Assembly: GCF_036323735.1 (NCBI RefSeq)
Contig: NC_086032.1
Span: forward strand, 46,803,335 to 46,867,334
Origin: Rattus norvegicus
Lineage: Eukaryota > Chordata > Mammalia > Rodentia > Muridae
Reading direction: 5' to 3'
Length of the DNA: 64,000 nt
Positions within the stretch are counted from its first letter, which is position 1. Every line of letters starts with the position of its first letter. This document shows, piece after piece, positions 49,236 to 63,153 of this stretch. Both the position numbers and the translations under genes were made by a program. Below the pieces are notes generated by a model. That model did no database searches. It saw only the letters and a program-made list of their open reading frames with translations, and was not told where the DNA came from.

Positions 49236-52200
49236 CGTATTGAATCAAATTGGCGAACTCAGTTAGTCCCCAATGGGACATGCTTGTATGAGTGTGCATT
49301 TCAATATATAGCAACATTTTAAGGAACTGAGTCTATGTATAACTTTGAATTCAGTAGATTCCCAATACGATTAACATGAAATAAGCTTCTTATTCCAGAT
49401 AAAGCAACGTTTTAACGAACTGAAACGCTGTTTCTTTGTGAATTCAGTTAGTTCCCATTAGCAGGCTCTTGTAAGGTGTGTACAATTATAGATTTATCAA
49501 AATTTCCTGAGCCTTATCTCAGTAACTTGGTGAATTCAGTTAGTTCCTCCTAGACCGCAATAGTAATAAGTGGACTGCTGGGATATAGAAAAATTTTGAC
49601 GAATTGAATCAAAATTTCTTGGTGAATTCAGTGAGTTCCCAATGGGACATGCTTGTATGAGTGTGCTTTTCAATATAAAGCAACATTTTAAGTAACAGAA
49701 TCTAACTATCATGGTGAATTCTGTAGGTTCCCAATAGGATCGCATGTAATAAGTTTCTTATTTAAGATAGAGCAACGTTTTAACGAAATGAAACATTTTT
49801 TCTTTGTGAATTCAGTGAGTTCCCAGTAGCAGGCTCTTGTAATATGTGTACTTTTAAAGATTTATCAAAATTTGGTGAGCCGAATCTCAGTCATTTGTGA
49901 ATTCAGTTAGTTCCTAGTAGGCCGCAATAGTAATAAGTGTACTATTCGGGATATAGAACAATTTTCACGAATGGAATCAAAATTTCTAGGCGAATTCAGT
50001 GAGTTCCCAATGGGACATGCTTGTATGAGTGTGCTTTTCAATATAAAGCAACATTTTAAGTAACAGAATCTAAGTATCATTGTGAATTCAGTAGTTGCCA
50101 ATAGGATTCTCATGTAATAAGCTTGTTATTCAAGATAGCGCAACGTTTTAACGAACTGAAACACTGTTTCTTTGTGAATTCAGTTAGTTCCCAGTAGCAC
50201 GTTCTCGTAAGATGTGTACTTTTAAAGATTTTTGAAAATTTGCTGAGTCGAATCTCAGTAACTTGGAGAATTCAGTTAGTTCCCAGTAGGCCACAGTAGT
50301 AATAAGTGGACTGTTCGGGATATAGAAAAATTTTCACGTATTGAATCAAATTGGCGAATTCAGTTAGTTCCCAATGGCACATGCTTGTATGAGTGTGCTT
50401 TTCAGTATATAGCAACATATTAAGGAACTGAATCTATGTATCACTTTGAATTCAGTATTTTCCCAATGGGATTAACATGTAATAAGCTTCTTATTCCAGA
50501 TAGAGCAACGTTTTAACGAACTGAAACGCTGTTTCTTCGTGAATTCAGTTAGTTCCCAGTAGCAGGCTCTTGTAATATGTGTACTTTTAAAGATTTATCA
50601 GAATTTGCTGAGCCGAATCTCAGTACCTTGGTGAATTCAGTTAGTTCCTAGTAGGCCGCAATAGTAATAAGTGGACTGTTCGGGATATAGAAAAATTTTT
50701 CACGTATTGAATCAAATTGGCGAATTCAGTTAGTTCCAAATGGGAAATGCTTGTATGAGTGTGCATTTCAATATATAGCAACATTTTAAGGAACTGAATC
50801 TACGTATCACTTTGAATTCAGTAGTTTCCCAATAGGATTAACATGTGATAAGCTTGTTATTCCAGATAGAGCAAAGTTTTAACGAACTGAAACGCTGATT
50901 CTTTGTGAATTAAGTTAGTTCCCAGTAGCAGGCTCTTGTAAGATGTGTACTTTTAAAGATTTATCAGAATTTGCTGAGCCGAATCTCAGTAACTTGGTGA
51001 ATTCAGTTAGTTCCTAGTAGCCCGCAATAGTAATAGGTGGACTGCTCGGTATATAGAAAAACTTTGACGAATTGGATCAAAATTTCTAGGCGAATTCAGT
51101 GAGTTCCCAATGGGACATGCTTGTTTGAGTGTGCATTTCAATATATAGCAACATTTTACGGAACTGAATCTATGTATCACGTTGAATTCAGAGGTTTCTC
51201 AATAGGATTCCCATGTAATAAGCTTGTTATTCAAGATAGAGCAACGTTGTTACGAACTGAAACACTGTTTCTTTGTGAATTCAGTTAGTTCCCAGTAGCA
51301 GACTCTTGTAAGATGTGTACTTTTAAAGATTTATCAAAATTTCGTGAGCCGAATCTCAGTAACTTGGTGATTTAAGTTAGTTCCTAGGAGGCCGAAATAG
51401 TAATAAGTGGACTGCTCGGGATATAGAAAAATTGAAGAATTAAATCAAAATTTCTTGGTGAATTCAGTGAGTTCCCAATGGGACATGCTTGTATGAGTGT
51501 GCTTTTCAATATAAAGCAACATTTTAAGTAACAGAATCTAACTATCATGGTGAATTCTGTAGGTTCCCAATAGGATCGCATGTAATAAGCTTGTTATTTA
51601 AGATAGAGCAACGGTTTAACGAAATGAAACATTTTTTTCTTTCTGAATTCAGTGAGTTCCCAGTAGCAGGCTCTTGTAATATGTGTACTTTTAAAGATTT
51701 ATCAAAATTTGGTGAGCCGAATCTCAGTCATTTGTGAATTCAGTTAGTTCCTAGTAGGCCGCAATAGTAATAAGTGTACTTCGGGATATAGAACAATTTT
51801 CACGAGTGGAATCAAAATTTCTAGGCGAATTCAGTGAGTTCCCAATGGGACATGCTTGTATGAGTGTGCTTTTCAATATAAAGCAACATTTTAAGTAACA
51901 GAATCTAAGTATCATGGTGAATTCAGTAGTTGCCAATAGGATTCTCATGTAATAAGCTTGTTATTCAAGATAGCGCAACGTTTAAACGTACTTAAACACT
52001 GTTTCTTTGTGAATTCAGTTAGTTCCCAGTAGCAGGCTCTTGTAATATGTGTACTTTTAAAGATTTATCAAAATTTGGTGAGCAGATCTCAGTAACTTGG
52101 TGAATTCAGTTAGTACCCAATAGACCGGAGTAGTAATAAGTGGACTGTTCGGGATATAGAAAAAGTTTTACGAATGGATCAAAATTTCTAGGCGAATTCA

Positions 52201-53944
52201 GTGCGTTGCCATTGGGACATGCTTGTTTGAGTGTGCATTTCAATATATAGCAACATTTTACGGAACTGAATCTATTTATCACGTTGAATTCAGAGTTTTC
52301 TCAATAGGATTCGCATGTAATAACCTTGTTATTCAAGATAGAGCAACGTATTTACGAACTGAAACACTGTTTCTTTGTGAATTCAGTTAGTTCCCAGTAG
52401 CAGGCTCTTGTAATATGTGTACTTTTAAAGATTTATCAGAATTTGTTGAGTCGTCTCAGTAACTTGGTGAGTTCAGTTAGTTCCCAATAGGCCGCAGTAG
52501 TAATAAGTGGACTGTTCGGGATATAGAAAAATTTTGACGTATTTAATCAAATTGGCGAATTCAGTGAGTTCCCAATGGGCCATGTTTGTATTAGGGTGCT
52601 TTTCAATATATAGCAACTTTTTAAGTAACGGAATCTAACTATCATGGTGAATTCTGTAGTTTCCCAATAGGATCGCATGTATTAAGCTTGTTATTTAAGA
52701 TAGAGCAACGTTTTAACGAACTGACACACTTTTTCTTTGTGAATTCAGTTAGTTCCCAGTAGCAGGCTCTTGTAATATGTGTACTTTTAAAGATTTATCC
52801 AAATTTGCTCAGCCGAATCTCAGTAACTTGGTGAGTTCAGTTAGTTCCTAGTAGTCCGCAATAGTAATAAGTGGACTGCTCGGGATAGAGAAAAATTTTG
52901 ACGAATTGGATCAAAATATCTAGGCGAATTCAGTGAGTTCCCAATGGAACATGCCTGTTTGAGTGTACATTTCAATATGTAGCAACATTTTACGGAACTG
53001 AAGCTATGTATCACGTTGAAATCAGAGGTTTCTCAATAGGATTCGCATTTAATAAGCTTGTTATTCAAGACAGAGTTACGTTTTTACGAACTGAAACACT
53101 GTTTCTTTGTGAATTCAGTTAGTTCCCAGTAGCAGGCTCTTGTAATATGTGTACTTTTAAAGATTTATCAAAATTTGTTGAGCCGAATCTCAGTAACTTG
53201 GCGAATTCAGTTAGTTCCCAATAGGCCGCAGTAGTAATAAGTGGACTGTTCGGGATATAGAAAAATTTTGACGTATTTAATCAAATTGGCGAATTCAGTG
53301 AGTTCCCAATGGGCCATGTTTGTATTAGGGTGCTTTTCAATATATAGCAACTTTTTAAGTAACGGAATCTAACTATCATGGTGAATTCTGTAGTTTCCCA
53401 ATAGGATCGCATGTATTAAGCTTGTTATTTAAGATAGAGCAAAGTTTTAACGAACTGACACACTTTTTCTTTGTGAATTCAGTTAGTTCCCAGTAGCAGG
53501 CTCTTGTAATATGTGTACTTTTAAAGATTTATCCAAATTTGCTCAGCCGAATCTCAGTAACTTCTTGAATTCAGTTAGTTCGTAGTAGGCCGGAATAGTA
53601 ATAAGTGGACTGCTCGGGATATAGAAAAATTTTCACGAATTGAATCAAAATTTCTTGTTGAATTCAGTCAGTTCCCAATGGGACATGCTTGTATGAGTGT
53701 CCTTTTCAATATATAGGAACGTTTTAAGTAACGGAATCTAAGTATCATGGTAAATTCAGTAGTTGCCAAATAGGATTCTCATGTAATAAGCTTGCTATTC
53801 AAGATAGCGCAACGTTTTAACGAACTTAAACACTGTTTCTTTGTGAATTCAATTAGTTCCCAGAAGCAGGCTCTTGTACTATGTTTACTTTTAAATATTT
53901 ATCAAAATTTGGTGAGCCGAATCTCAGTAACTTGGTGAATTCAG
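49236..53944 (+). repeat. Satellite I block with five-monomer and two-monomer duplications
   Basis: About 13 monomers in the mixed subtype style. The stretch 49,530-50,110 recurs at 51,380-51,950 (offset 1,844-1,848 bp, five monomers), sharing GTTCTCATG and TAGTTGCCAATAGG variants. The stretch about 52,480-52,820 recurs at about 53,214-53,554 (offset 734 bp, two monomers), marked by TTTTGACGTATTTAATC and GGGCCATGTTTGTATTAGGG. No insertions or genes. Confidence 0.83.
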
Positions 53945-56900
53945 TTAGTTCCTAGTAGGTCGCAATAGTAATAAGTGGACTGTTCGGGATATAGGAAAAT
54001 TTTCAGGAATGGAATAAAAATTTCTAGGCAAATTCAGTGAGTTCCCAATGGGACATGTTTGTAAGAGTGTGCTTTTCAATATATAGCAACATTTTAAGTA
54101 ACGGAATCTAAGTATCATGGTGAATTCAGTAGTTCCCAATAGGATTAACATGTAATAAGCTTGTTATTCAAGATAGCGCAACGGTTTAACGAACTGGAAC
54201 ACTGTTTCTTTGTGAATTCAGTTAGTTCCCAGTAGCAGATTTTGTAATATGTGTACTTTTAAAGATTTTTCAAAATTTGCTTGGTCGAATCTCAGTAACT
54301 TGGTGAATTCAGTTCATTCCTAGTAGGCCGCAATAGTAATAAGTGGACTGTTCGGGATTTAGAAAAATTTTCACGAATGGAATCAAAATTTCTAGGCGAA
54401 TTCATTGAGTTCCCAATGGGACATGTTTGGTTGAGTGTGCTTTTCAATATATCGCAACATTTTAAGTAATGGAATCTAAGTATTATGGTGAATTCAGTAG
54501 TTCCCAATAGGATTAACATGTAATAAGCTTGTTATTCAAGATAGCGGAACGTTTTAACGAACTCAAACGCTGTTTCTTTGTGAATTCAGTTAGTTCCAAT
54601 TGCAGGCTCTTGTAAGATATGTACTTTTAAAGATTTATCAAAATTTGTGAGCCGAATCTCAGTAACTTGGTGAATTCAGTTAGTTCCTAGTAGGCCGCAA
54701 TAGTAATAAGAGGACTGTTCGGGATATAGAAAATTTTTCACGTATTGAATCAAATTGGCGAATTCAGTTAGTTCCCAATGGACATGCTTGTAAGAATGTG
54801 CATTTCAATATAATGCAACATTTTAAGGAACTGAATCAATGAATCACATTGAATTCAGTAGGTTCCCAATAGGATTAACATGTAATAAGCTTGTTATTTC
54901 CGATAGAGCAACGTTTTAATGAACTGAAACGCTGTTTCTTTGTGAATTCAGTTAGTTCCCAGGAGCAGGCTCTTGTAAGATGTGTACTTTTAAAGATTTA
55001 TCAAAATATGCTGAGCCGAATCTCAGTAACTTGGTGAATTCAGTTAGTTCCCTATAGGCCGCAGTAGTAATAAGTGGACTGTTCGGGATATAGAAAAATT
55101 TACACGAATAGAATCAAAATTTTAGGCGAATTCAAGGAGTTCCCAATGGGACATGCTTGTTAGAGTGTGCATTTCAATATATAGCAACATTTTCCGGAAC
55201 TGAATCTATGTATCACGTTGAATTCAGAGGTTTCTCAATAGGATTCCCATGTAATAAGCTTGTTATTCAAGATAGAGCAACGTTTTTAAGAACTGAAACG
55301 CTGTTTCTTTGTGATATCAGTTAGTTCCCAGTATCAGGCTCTTGTAAGATGTGTACTTTTAAAGATTTAACAAAATTTCGTGAGCCGAATCTCAGTAACA
55401 TGGTGAATTCAGTTAGTTCCTAGTAGGCCGCAATAGTAATAAGTGGACTGCTCGGGATATAGAAAAATTTTGACGAATTGAATCAAAATTTCTTGGTGAA
55501 TTCAGTGAGTTCCCAATTGGACATGCTTGTATGAGTGTGCTTTTCAATATATCGCAACATTTTAAGTAACGGAATCTAATATTCATGGTGAATTCTGTAG
55601 GTTCCCAATAGTATCGCATGTAATAAGCTTGTTATTTAAGATAGAGCAACGTTTTAACGAACTGAAACACATTTTCTTTGTGAATTCAGTTAGTTCCCAG
55701 TAGCAGGCCCTTGTAATATGTGTACTTTTAAAGATTTATCAAAATTTGGTGAGCCGAATCTCAGTAAATTGTTGAATTCAGTTAGTTCCCAGTAGGCCGC
55801 AATAGTAATAAGTGGACTGTTCGGGATATAGAAAATTTTCACGAATGGAATCAAAATTTCTAGGCGAATCAGTGAGTTCCCAATGGGACATGCTTGTATG
55901 AGTGTGCTTTTCAGTATATAGCAACATTTTATGTTACGGATCTAAGTATCATGGTGAATTCAGTAGTTTCACAATAGGATTCTCATGTAATAAGCTTGTT
56001 ATTCAAGATAGCGCAACTTTTTAAGGAACTGAAAAACTGTTTCTTTGTGAATTCCGTTAGTTCCCAGTAGCAGGTTCTTGTAATATGTGTAGTTTTAAAG
56101 ATTTTTCACAATTTGCTGAGTCGAATCTCAGCAACTTGGTGAATTCAGTTAGTTCCCAGTAGGGCGCAGTAGTAAAAAGTGGACGGTTCGGGATATAGAA
56201 AAATTTTCACGATTTGAATGAATCAAATTGGCGAATTCAGTTAGTTCCCAATGGGACATGCTTGTATGAGTGTGCATTTCAATATATAGCAACCTTTTAA
56301 GGAACTGAATCTATGTATCACGTTGAATTCAGTAGTTTCCCAATAGGATTAACATGTAATAAGCTATTTATTCAAGATAGAGCAACGTTTTAACGAACTG
56401 AAACGCTCTTTCTTTTTTGAATTCAATTAGTTCCCAGTAGCAGGCTCTTGTAAGCTGTGTACTTTTAAAGATTTATCAAAATTTCGTGAGCTGAATCTCA
56501 GTAACTTGGTGAATTCAGTTAGCTCCTAGTAGGCCGCAATAGTAATAAGTGGACTGCTCGGGATATAGAAAAATTTTGACGAATTGAATGAAAATTTCTT
56601 GGTGAATTCATTGAGTTCCCAATGTGACATGTTTGTATGAGTGTGCTTTTCAATATATAGCAACATTTTAAGTAACTGAATCTAACTATCATGGTGAATT
56701 CTGTAGGTTCCCAATAGGATCGCAAGCAATAAGCTTGTTATTTAAGATAGAGCAAAGTTTCAACGAACTGAAACACATTTTCTTTGTGAATTCAGTTAGT
56801 TCCCAGTATCAGGCTCTTGTAATATGTGTACTTTTAAAGATTTATCAAAATTTGGGAGGGGCTGGTGATTTAGCTCAGCGGTAGAGCGCTTGCCTAGGAA

Positions 56901-57360
56901 GCACAAGGCCCTGGGTTCCGTCCCAAGCTCCGAAAAAAAAAAAAAAAAAAGAAAAAGGAAAATTTGCTGAGCCGAATCTCAGGAACTTGGTGAATTCAGT
57001 CAGTTCCTAGTAGCCCGTAATTATTGGACTGCTCGGTATATAGAAAAATTTGACGAATTGGATCAAAATTTCTAGGCGAATTCAGTGAGTTCCCAATGGG
57101 ACAACTTGTATGAGTGTGGTTTTCAATATATAGCAACATTTTAAGTAACGGAATCTAACTATCATGGTGAATTCTGTAGGTTCCCAATAGGATCACATGT
57201 AATAAGCTTGTTATTTAAGATAGAGCAACGTTTTAACGAACTGAAACACTTTTTCTTTGGGAATTCAGTTAGTTCCCAGTAGCAGGTTCTTGTAATATGT
57301 GTACTTTTAAAGATTTATCATAATTTGGTGAGCCGAATCTCAGTAACTTGGTGAATTCAG
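53945..57360 (+). repeat. 9-mer HOR unit 1
   Basis: First unit, the most diverged of the three over its first ~2.9 kb (for example ATGTTTGGTTGAG near 54,422 against ATGCTTGGATGAG in the others, and a GAATGAATC five-base duplication near 56,216). Its last ~850 bp, from about 56,500 and including the ID element, look almost identical to unit 2. Confidence 0.85.
56847..56966 (+). mobile_element. ID SINE (sense) with target-site duplication
   Basis: The element body starts at 56,855-56,858 (GGGGCTGGTGATTTAGCTCAG), has A-box TAGCTCAGCGGTAGAGCG and B-box-like GGTTCCGTCC, ends AAGCTCCG and then an 18-A run and GAAAAAGG. AAAATTTG at 56,847-56,854 and 56,959-56,966 is the target-site duplication. Three bases (GGA) separate the left copy from the usual element start. 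ID elements are non-autonomous SINEs transcribed by Pol III. This one lies in the sense of the array, opposite to the pair in the left block. Confidence 0.93.
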
Positions 57361-60300
57361 TTAGTTCCTCGTAGGTCGCAATAGTAATAAGTGGACTGTT
57401 CTGGATATAGAAAATTTTTCACGAATGGAATCAAAATTTCTTTTCGAAATCAGTGAGTTCCCAATGGGACATGCTTGTAAGAGTGTGCTTTTCAATATAT
57501 AGCAACATTGTAAGTAACGGAATCTAAGTATCATGGTGAATTCAGTAGTTCCCAATAGGATTAACATGTAATAAGCTTGTAATTCAAGATAGCGCAACGG
57601 TTTAACGAACTGGAACACTGTTTCTTTGTGAATTCAGTTACTTCCCAGTAGCAGATTCTTGTAATATGTGTACTTTTAAAGATTTTTCAAAATTTGCTTG
57701 GTCGAATCTCAGTAACTTGGTGAATTCAGTTCATTCCTAGTAGGCCGCAATAGTAATAAGTGGACTGTTCGGGATATAGAAAAATTTTCACGAATGGAAT
57801 CAAAATTTCTAGGCGAATTCAGTGAGTTCCCAATGGGACATGCTTGGATGAGTGTGCTTTTCAATATATCGCAACATTTTAAGTAATGGAATCTAAGTAT
57901 CATGGTGAATTCAGTAGTTCCCAATAGGATTAACATGTAATAAGCTTGTTATTCAAGATAGTGCAACGTTTTAACGAACTCAAACGCTGTTTCTTTGTGA
58001 ATTCAGTTAGTTCCAATTGCAGGCTCTTGTAAGATATGTACTTTTAAAGATTTATCAAAATTTGTGAGCCGAATCTCAGTAACTTGGTGAATTCAGTTAG
58101 TTCCTAGTAGGCAGCAATAGTAATAAGAGGACTGTTCAGGATATAGAAAAATTTTCACGTATTGAATCAAATTGGCGAATTCAGTTAGTTCCCAATGGAC
58201 ATGCTTGTAAGAATGTGCATTTCAATATAATGCAACATTTTAAGGAACTGAATCTATGAATCACATTGAATTCAGTAGATTCCCAATAGGATTAACATGT
58301 AATAAGCTTGTTATTTCCGATAGAGCAACGTTTTAATGAACTGAAACGCTGTTTCTTTGTGAATTCAGTTAGTTCCCAGGAGCAGGCTCTTGTAAGATGT
58401 GTACTTTTAAAGATTTATCAAAATATGCTGAGCCGAATCTCAGTAACTTGGTGAATTCAGTTAGTTCCCTATAGGCCGCAGTAGTAATAAGTGGACTGTT
58501 CGGGATATAGAAAAATTTACACGAATAGAATCAAAATTTCTAGGCGAATTCAAGGAGTTCCCAATGGGACATGCTTGTTAGAGTGTGCATTTCAATATAT
58601 AGCAACATTTTACGGAACTGAATCTATGTATCACGTTGAATTCAGAGATTTCTCAATAGGATTCCCATGTAATAAGCTTGTTATTCAAGATAGAGCAAAG
58701 TTTTTAAGAACTGAAACGCTGTTTCTTTGTGATATCAGTTAGTTCCCAGTATCAGGCTCTTGTAAGATGTGTACTTTTAAAGATTTAACAAAATTTCGTG
58801 AGCTGAATCTCAGGAACATGGTGAATTCAGTTAGTTCTTAGTAGGCCGCAATAGTAATAAGTGGACTGCTCGGGATATAGAAAAATTTTCACGAATTAAA
58901 TCAAAATTTCTTGGTGAATTCAGTGAGTTCCCAATAGGACATGCTTGTATGAGTGTGCTTTTCAATATATCGCAACATTTTAAGTAACGGAATCTAATAT
59001 TCATGGTGATTTTCTGTAGGTTCCCAATAGGATCGCATGTAATAAGCTTGTTATTTAAGATAGAGCAACGTTTTAACGAACTGAAACACTTTTTCTTTGT
59101 GAATTCAGTTAGTTCCCAGTAGCAGGCCCTTGTAATATGTGTACTTTTAAAGATTTATCAAAATTTGGTGAGCCGAATCTCAGTAAATTGTTGAATTCAG
59201 TTAGTTCCTAGTAGGCCGCAATAGTAATAAGTGGACTGTTCGGGATATAGAAAATTTTCACGAATGGAATCAAAATTTCTAGGCGAATTCAGTGAGTTCC
59301 CAGTGGGACATGCTTTTATGAGTGTGCTTTTCAGTATATAGCAACATTTTAAGTAACGGATCTAAGTATCATGGTGAATTCAGTAGTTTCCCAATAGGAT
59401 TTTCATGTAATAAGCTTGTTATTCAAGATAGCGCAACTTTTTAACGAACTGAAAAACTGTTTCTTTGTGAATTCAGTTAGTTCCCAGTAGCAGGTTCTTG
59501 TAATATGTGTACTTTTAAAGATTTTTCAAAATTTGCTGAGTCGAATCTCAGTAACTTGGTGAATTCAGTTAGTTCCAAGTAGGCCGCAGTAGTAAAACGT
59601 GGACGGTTCGGGATATAGAAAAATTTTCACGTTTTGAATCAAATTGGCGAATTCAGTGAGTTCCCAATGGGACATGCTTGTATGAGTGTGCATTTCAATA
59701 TATAGCAACCTTTTAAGGAACAGAATCTATGTATCACGTTGAATTCAGTAGTTTCCCAATAGGATTAACATGTAATAAGCTATTTATTCAAGATAGAGCA
59801 ACGTTTTAACGAACTGAAACGCTCTTTCTTTTTTGAATTCAATTAGTTCCCAGTAGCAGGCTCTTGTAAGCTGTGTACTTTTAAAGATTTATCAAAATTT
59901 CGTGAGCTGAATCTCAGTAACTTGGTGAATTCAGTTAGCTCCTAGTAGGCCGCAATAGTAATAAGTGGACTGCTCGGGATATAGAAAAATTTTGACGAAT
60001 TGAATGAAAATTTCTTGGTGAATTCATTGAGTTCCCAATGTGACATGTTTGTATGAGTGTGCTTTTCAATATATAGCAACATTTTAAGTAACTGAATCTA
60101 ACTATCATGGTGAATTCTGTAGGTTCCCAATAGGATCGCAAGCAATAAGCTTGTTATTTAAGATAGAGCAAAGTTTCAACGAACTGAAACACATTTTCTT
60201 TGTGAATTCAGTTAGTTCCCAGTATCAGGCTCTTGTAATATGTGTACTTTTAAAGATTTATCAAAATTTGGGAGGGGCTGGTGATTTAGCTCAGCGGTAG

Positions 60301-60776
60301 AGCGATTGCCTAGGAAGCACAAGGCCCTGGGTTCCGTCCCAAGCTCCGAAAAAAAAAAAAAGAAAAGAAAAAGGAAAATTTGCTGAGCCGAATCTCAGGA
60401 ACTTGGTGAATTCAGTCAGTTCCTAGTAGCCCGTAATTATTGGACTGCTCGGTATATAGAAAAATTTGACGAATTGGATCAAAATTTCTAGGCGAATTCA
60501 GTGAGTTCCCAATGGGACAACTTGTATGAGTGTGGTTTTCAATATATAGCAACATTTTAAGTAACGGAATCTAACTATCATGGTGAATTCTGTAGGTTCC
60601 CAATAGGATCACATGTAATAAGCTTGTTATTTAAGATAGAGCAACGTTTTAACGAACTGAAACACTTTTTCTTTGGGAATTCAGTTAGTTCCCAGTAGCA
60701 GGTTCTTGTAATATGTGTACTTTTAAAGATTTATCATAATTTGGTGAGCCGAATCTCAGTAACTTGGTGAATTCAG
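57361..60776 (+). repeat. 9-mer HOR unit 2
   Basis: Second unit, with the duplicated ID element at 60,271-60,374. It matches unit 3 essentially base for base from 57,361/60,777 to about 59,120/62,536. Confidence 0.88.
60263..60382 (+). mobile_element. ID SINE (sense), duplicated copy of the one at 56,855
   Basis: Same insertion site and target-site duplication (60,263-60,270 and 60,375-60,382), exactly 3,416 bp downstream. It differs by AGCGATTGCC against AGCGCTTGCC in the A-box-proximal region and by additional G interruptions in the A-tail. One insertion was copied as part of the 9-mer unit. Confidence 0.93.
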
Positions 60777-63153
60777 TTAGTTCCTCGTAGGTCGCAATAG
60801 TAATAAGTGGACTGTTCTGGATATAGAAAATTTTTCACGAATGGAATCAAAATTTCTTTTCGAAATCAGTGAGTTCCCAATGGGACATGCTTGTAAGAGT
60901 GTGCTTTTCAATATATAGCAACATTGTAAGTAACGGAATCTAAGTATCATGGTGAATTCAGTAGTTCCCAATAGGATTAACATGTAATAAGCTTGTAATT
61001 CAAGATAGCGCAACGGTTTAACGAACTGGAACACTGTTTCTTTGTGAATTCAGTTACTTCCCAGTAGCAGATTCTTGTAATATGTGTACTTTTAAAGATT
61101 TTTCAAAATTTGCTTGGTCGAATCTCAGTAACTTGGTGAATTCAGTTCATTCCTAGTAGGCCGCAATAGTAATAAGTGGACTGTTCGGGATATAGAAAAA
61201 TTTTCACGAATGGAATCAAAATTTCTAGGCGAATTCAGTGAGTTCCCAATGGGACATGCTTGGATGAGTGTGCTTTTCAATATATCGCAACATTTTAAGT
61301 AATGGAATCTAAGTATCATGGTGAATTCAGTAGTTCCCAATAGGATTAACATGTAATAAGCTTGTTATTCAAGATAGTGCAACGTTTTAACGAACTCAAA
61401 CGCTGTTTCTTTGTGAATTCAGTTAGTTCCAATTGCAGGCTCTTGTAAGATATGTACTTTTAAAGATTTATCAAAATTTGTGAGCCGAATCTCAGTAACT
61501 TGGTGAATTCAGTTAGTTCCTAGTAGGCAGCAATAGTAATAAGAGGACTGTTCAGGATATAGAAAAATTTTCACGTATTGAATCAAATTGGCGAATTCAG
61601 TTAGTTCCCAATGGACATGCTTGTAAGAATGTGCATTTCAATATAATGCAACATTTTAAGGAACTGAATCTATGAATCACATTGAATTCAGTAGATTCCC
61701 AATAGGATTAACATGTAATAAGCTTGTTATTTCCGATAGAGCAACGTTTTAATGAACTGAAACGCTGTTTCTTTGTGAATTCAGTTAGTTCCCAGGAGCA
61801 GGCTCTTGTAAGATGTGTACTTTTAAAGATTTATCAAAATATGCTGAGCCGAATCTCAGTAACTTGGTGAATTCAGTTAGTTCCCTATAGGCCGCAGTAG
61901 TAATAAGTGGACTGTTCGGGATATAGAAAAATTTACACGAATAGAATCAAAATTTCTAGGCGAATTCAAGGAGTTCCCAATGGGACATGCTTGTTAGAGT
62001 GTGCATTTCAATATATAGCAACATTTTACGGAACTGAATCTATGTATCACGTTGAATTCAGAGATTTCTCAATAGGATTCCCATGTAATAAGCTTGTTAT
62101 TCAAGATAGAGCAAAGTTTTTAAGAACTGAAACGCTGTTTCTTTGTGATATCAGTTAGTTCCCAGTATCAGGCTCTTGTAAGATGTGTACTTTTAAAGAT
62201 TTAACAAAATTTCGTGAGCTGAATCTCAGGAACATGGTGAATTCAGTTAGTTCTTAGTAGGCCGCAATAGTAATAAGTGGACTGCTCGGGATATAGAAAA
62301 ATTTTCACGAATTAAATCAAAATTTCTTGGTGAATTCAGTGAGTTCCCAATAGGACATGCTTGTATGAGTGTGCTTTTCAATATATCGCAACATTTTAAG
62401 TAACGGAATCTAATATTCATGGTGATTTTCTGTAGGTTCCCAATAGGATCGCATGTAATAAGCTTGTTATTTAAGATAGAGCAACGTTTTAACGAACTGA
62501 AACACTTTTTCTTTGTGAATTCAGTTAGTTCCCAGTAGCAGATTCTTGTAATATGTGTACTTTTAAAGATTTTTCAAAATTTGCTTGGTCGAATCTCAGT
62601 AAATTGTTGAATTCAGTTAGTTCCTAGTAGGCCGCAATAGTAATAAGTGGACTGTTCGGGATATAGAAAATTTTCACGAATGGAATCAAAATTTCTAGGC
62701 GAATTCAGTGAGTTCCCAGTGGGACATGCTTTTATGAGTGTGCTTTTCAGTATATAGCAACATTTTAAGTAACGGATCTAAGTATCATGGTGAATTCAGT
62801 AGTTTCCCAATAGGATTCTCATGTAATAAGCTTGTTATTCAAGATAGCGCAACTTTTTAACGAACTGAAAAACTGTTTCTTTGTGAATTCAGTTAGTTCC
62901 CAGTAGCAGGTTCTTGTAATATGTGTACTTTTAAAGATTTTTCAAAATTTGCTGAGTCGAATCTCAGTAACTTGGTGAATTCAGTTAGTTCCAAGTAGGC
63001 CGCAGTAGTAAAACGTGGACGGTTCGGGATATAGAAAAATTTTCACGTTTTGAATCAAATTGGCGAATTCAGTGAGTTCCCAATGGGACATGCTTGTATG
63101 AGTGTGCATTTCAATATATAGCAACCTTTTAAGGAACAGAATCTATGTATCAC
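60777..63153 (+). repeat. 9-mer HOR unit 3, truncated
   Basis: About 2,377 bp of the unit, without the part that carries the ID element. At about 62,541-62,600 a short patch (CAGATTCTTG..TTTTTCAAAATTTGCTTGG) replaces the expected sequence and matches the equivalent subrepeat near 61,067-61,120. After the patch the unit sequence resumes. At about 63,153 the sequence leaves the unit and continues as the 49,344 region. Confidence 0.86.

Larger units (their letters stand above)
53945..63153 (+). repeat. 3,416-bp higher-order repeat array (9 monomers plus ID SINE)
   Basis: Equivalent sites recur at 53,945, 57,361 and 60,777, and also at 56,519 and 59,935, always 3,416 bp apart. Removing the ~105-bp ID insertion leaves about 3,311 bp, nine monomers. 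About 2.7 units are present. Units 2 and 3 are nearly identical; unit 1 is more diverged. The right end is sharp, at about 63,153. Confidence 0.9.

Noticed and set aside
56858..56934. tRNA-Ala-like gene (and the similar segments at 653-750, 6276-6374 and 60,274-60,350)
   Set aside because: The A-box and B-box are those of the tRNA-derived ID SINE. The target-site duplications and A-tails show retroposed elements, and the body does not fold as an intact tRNA.
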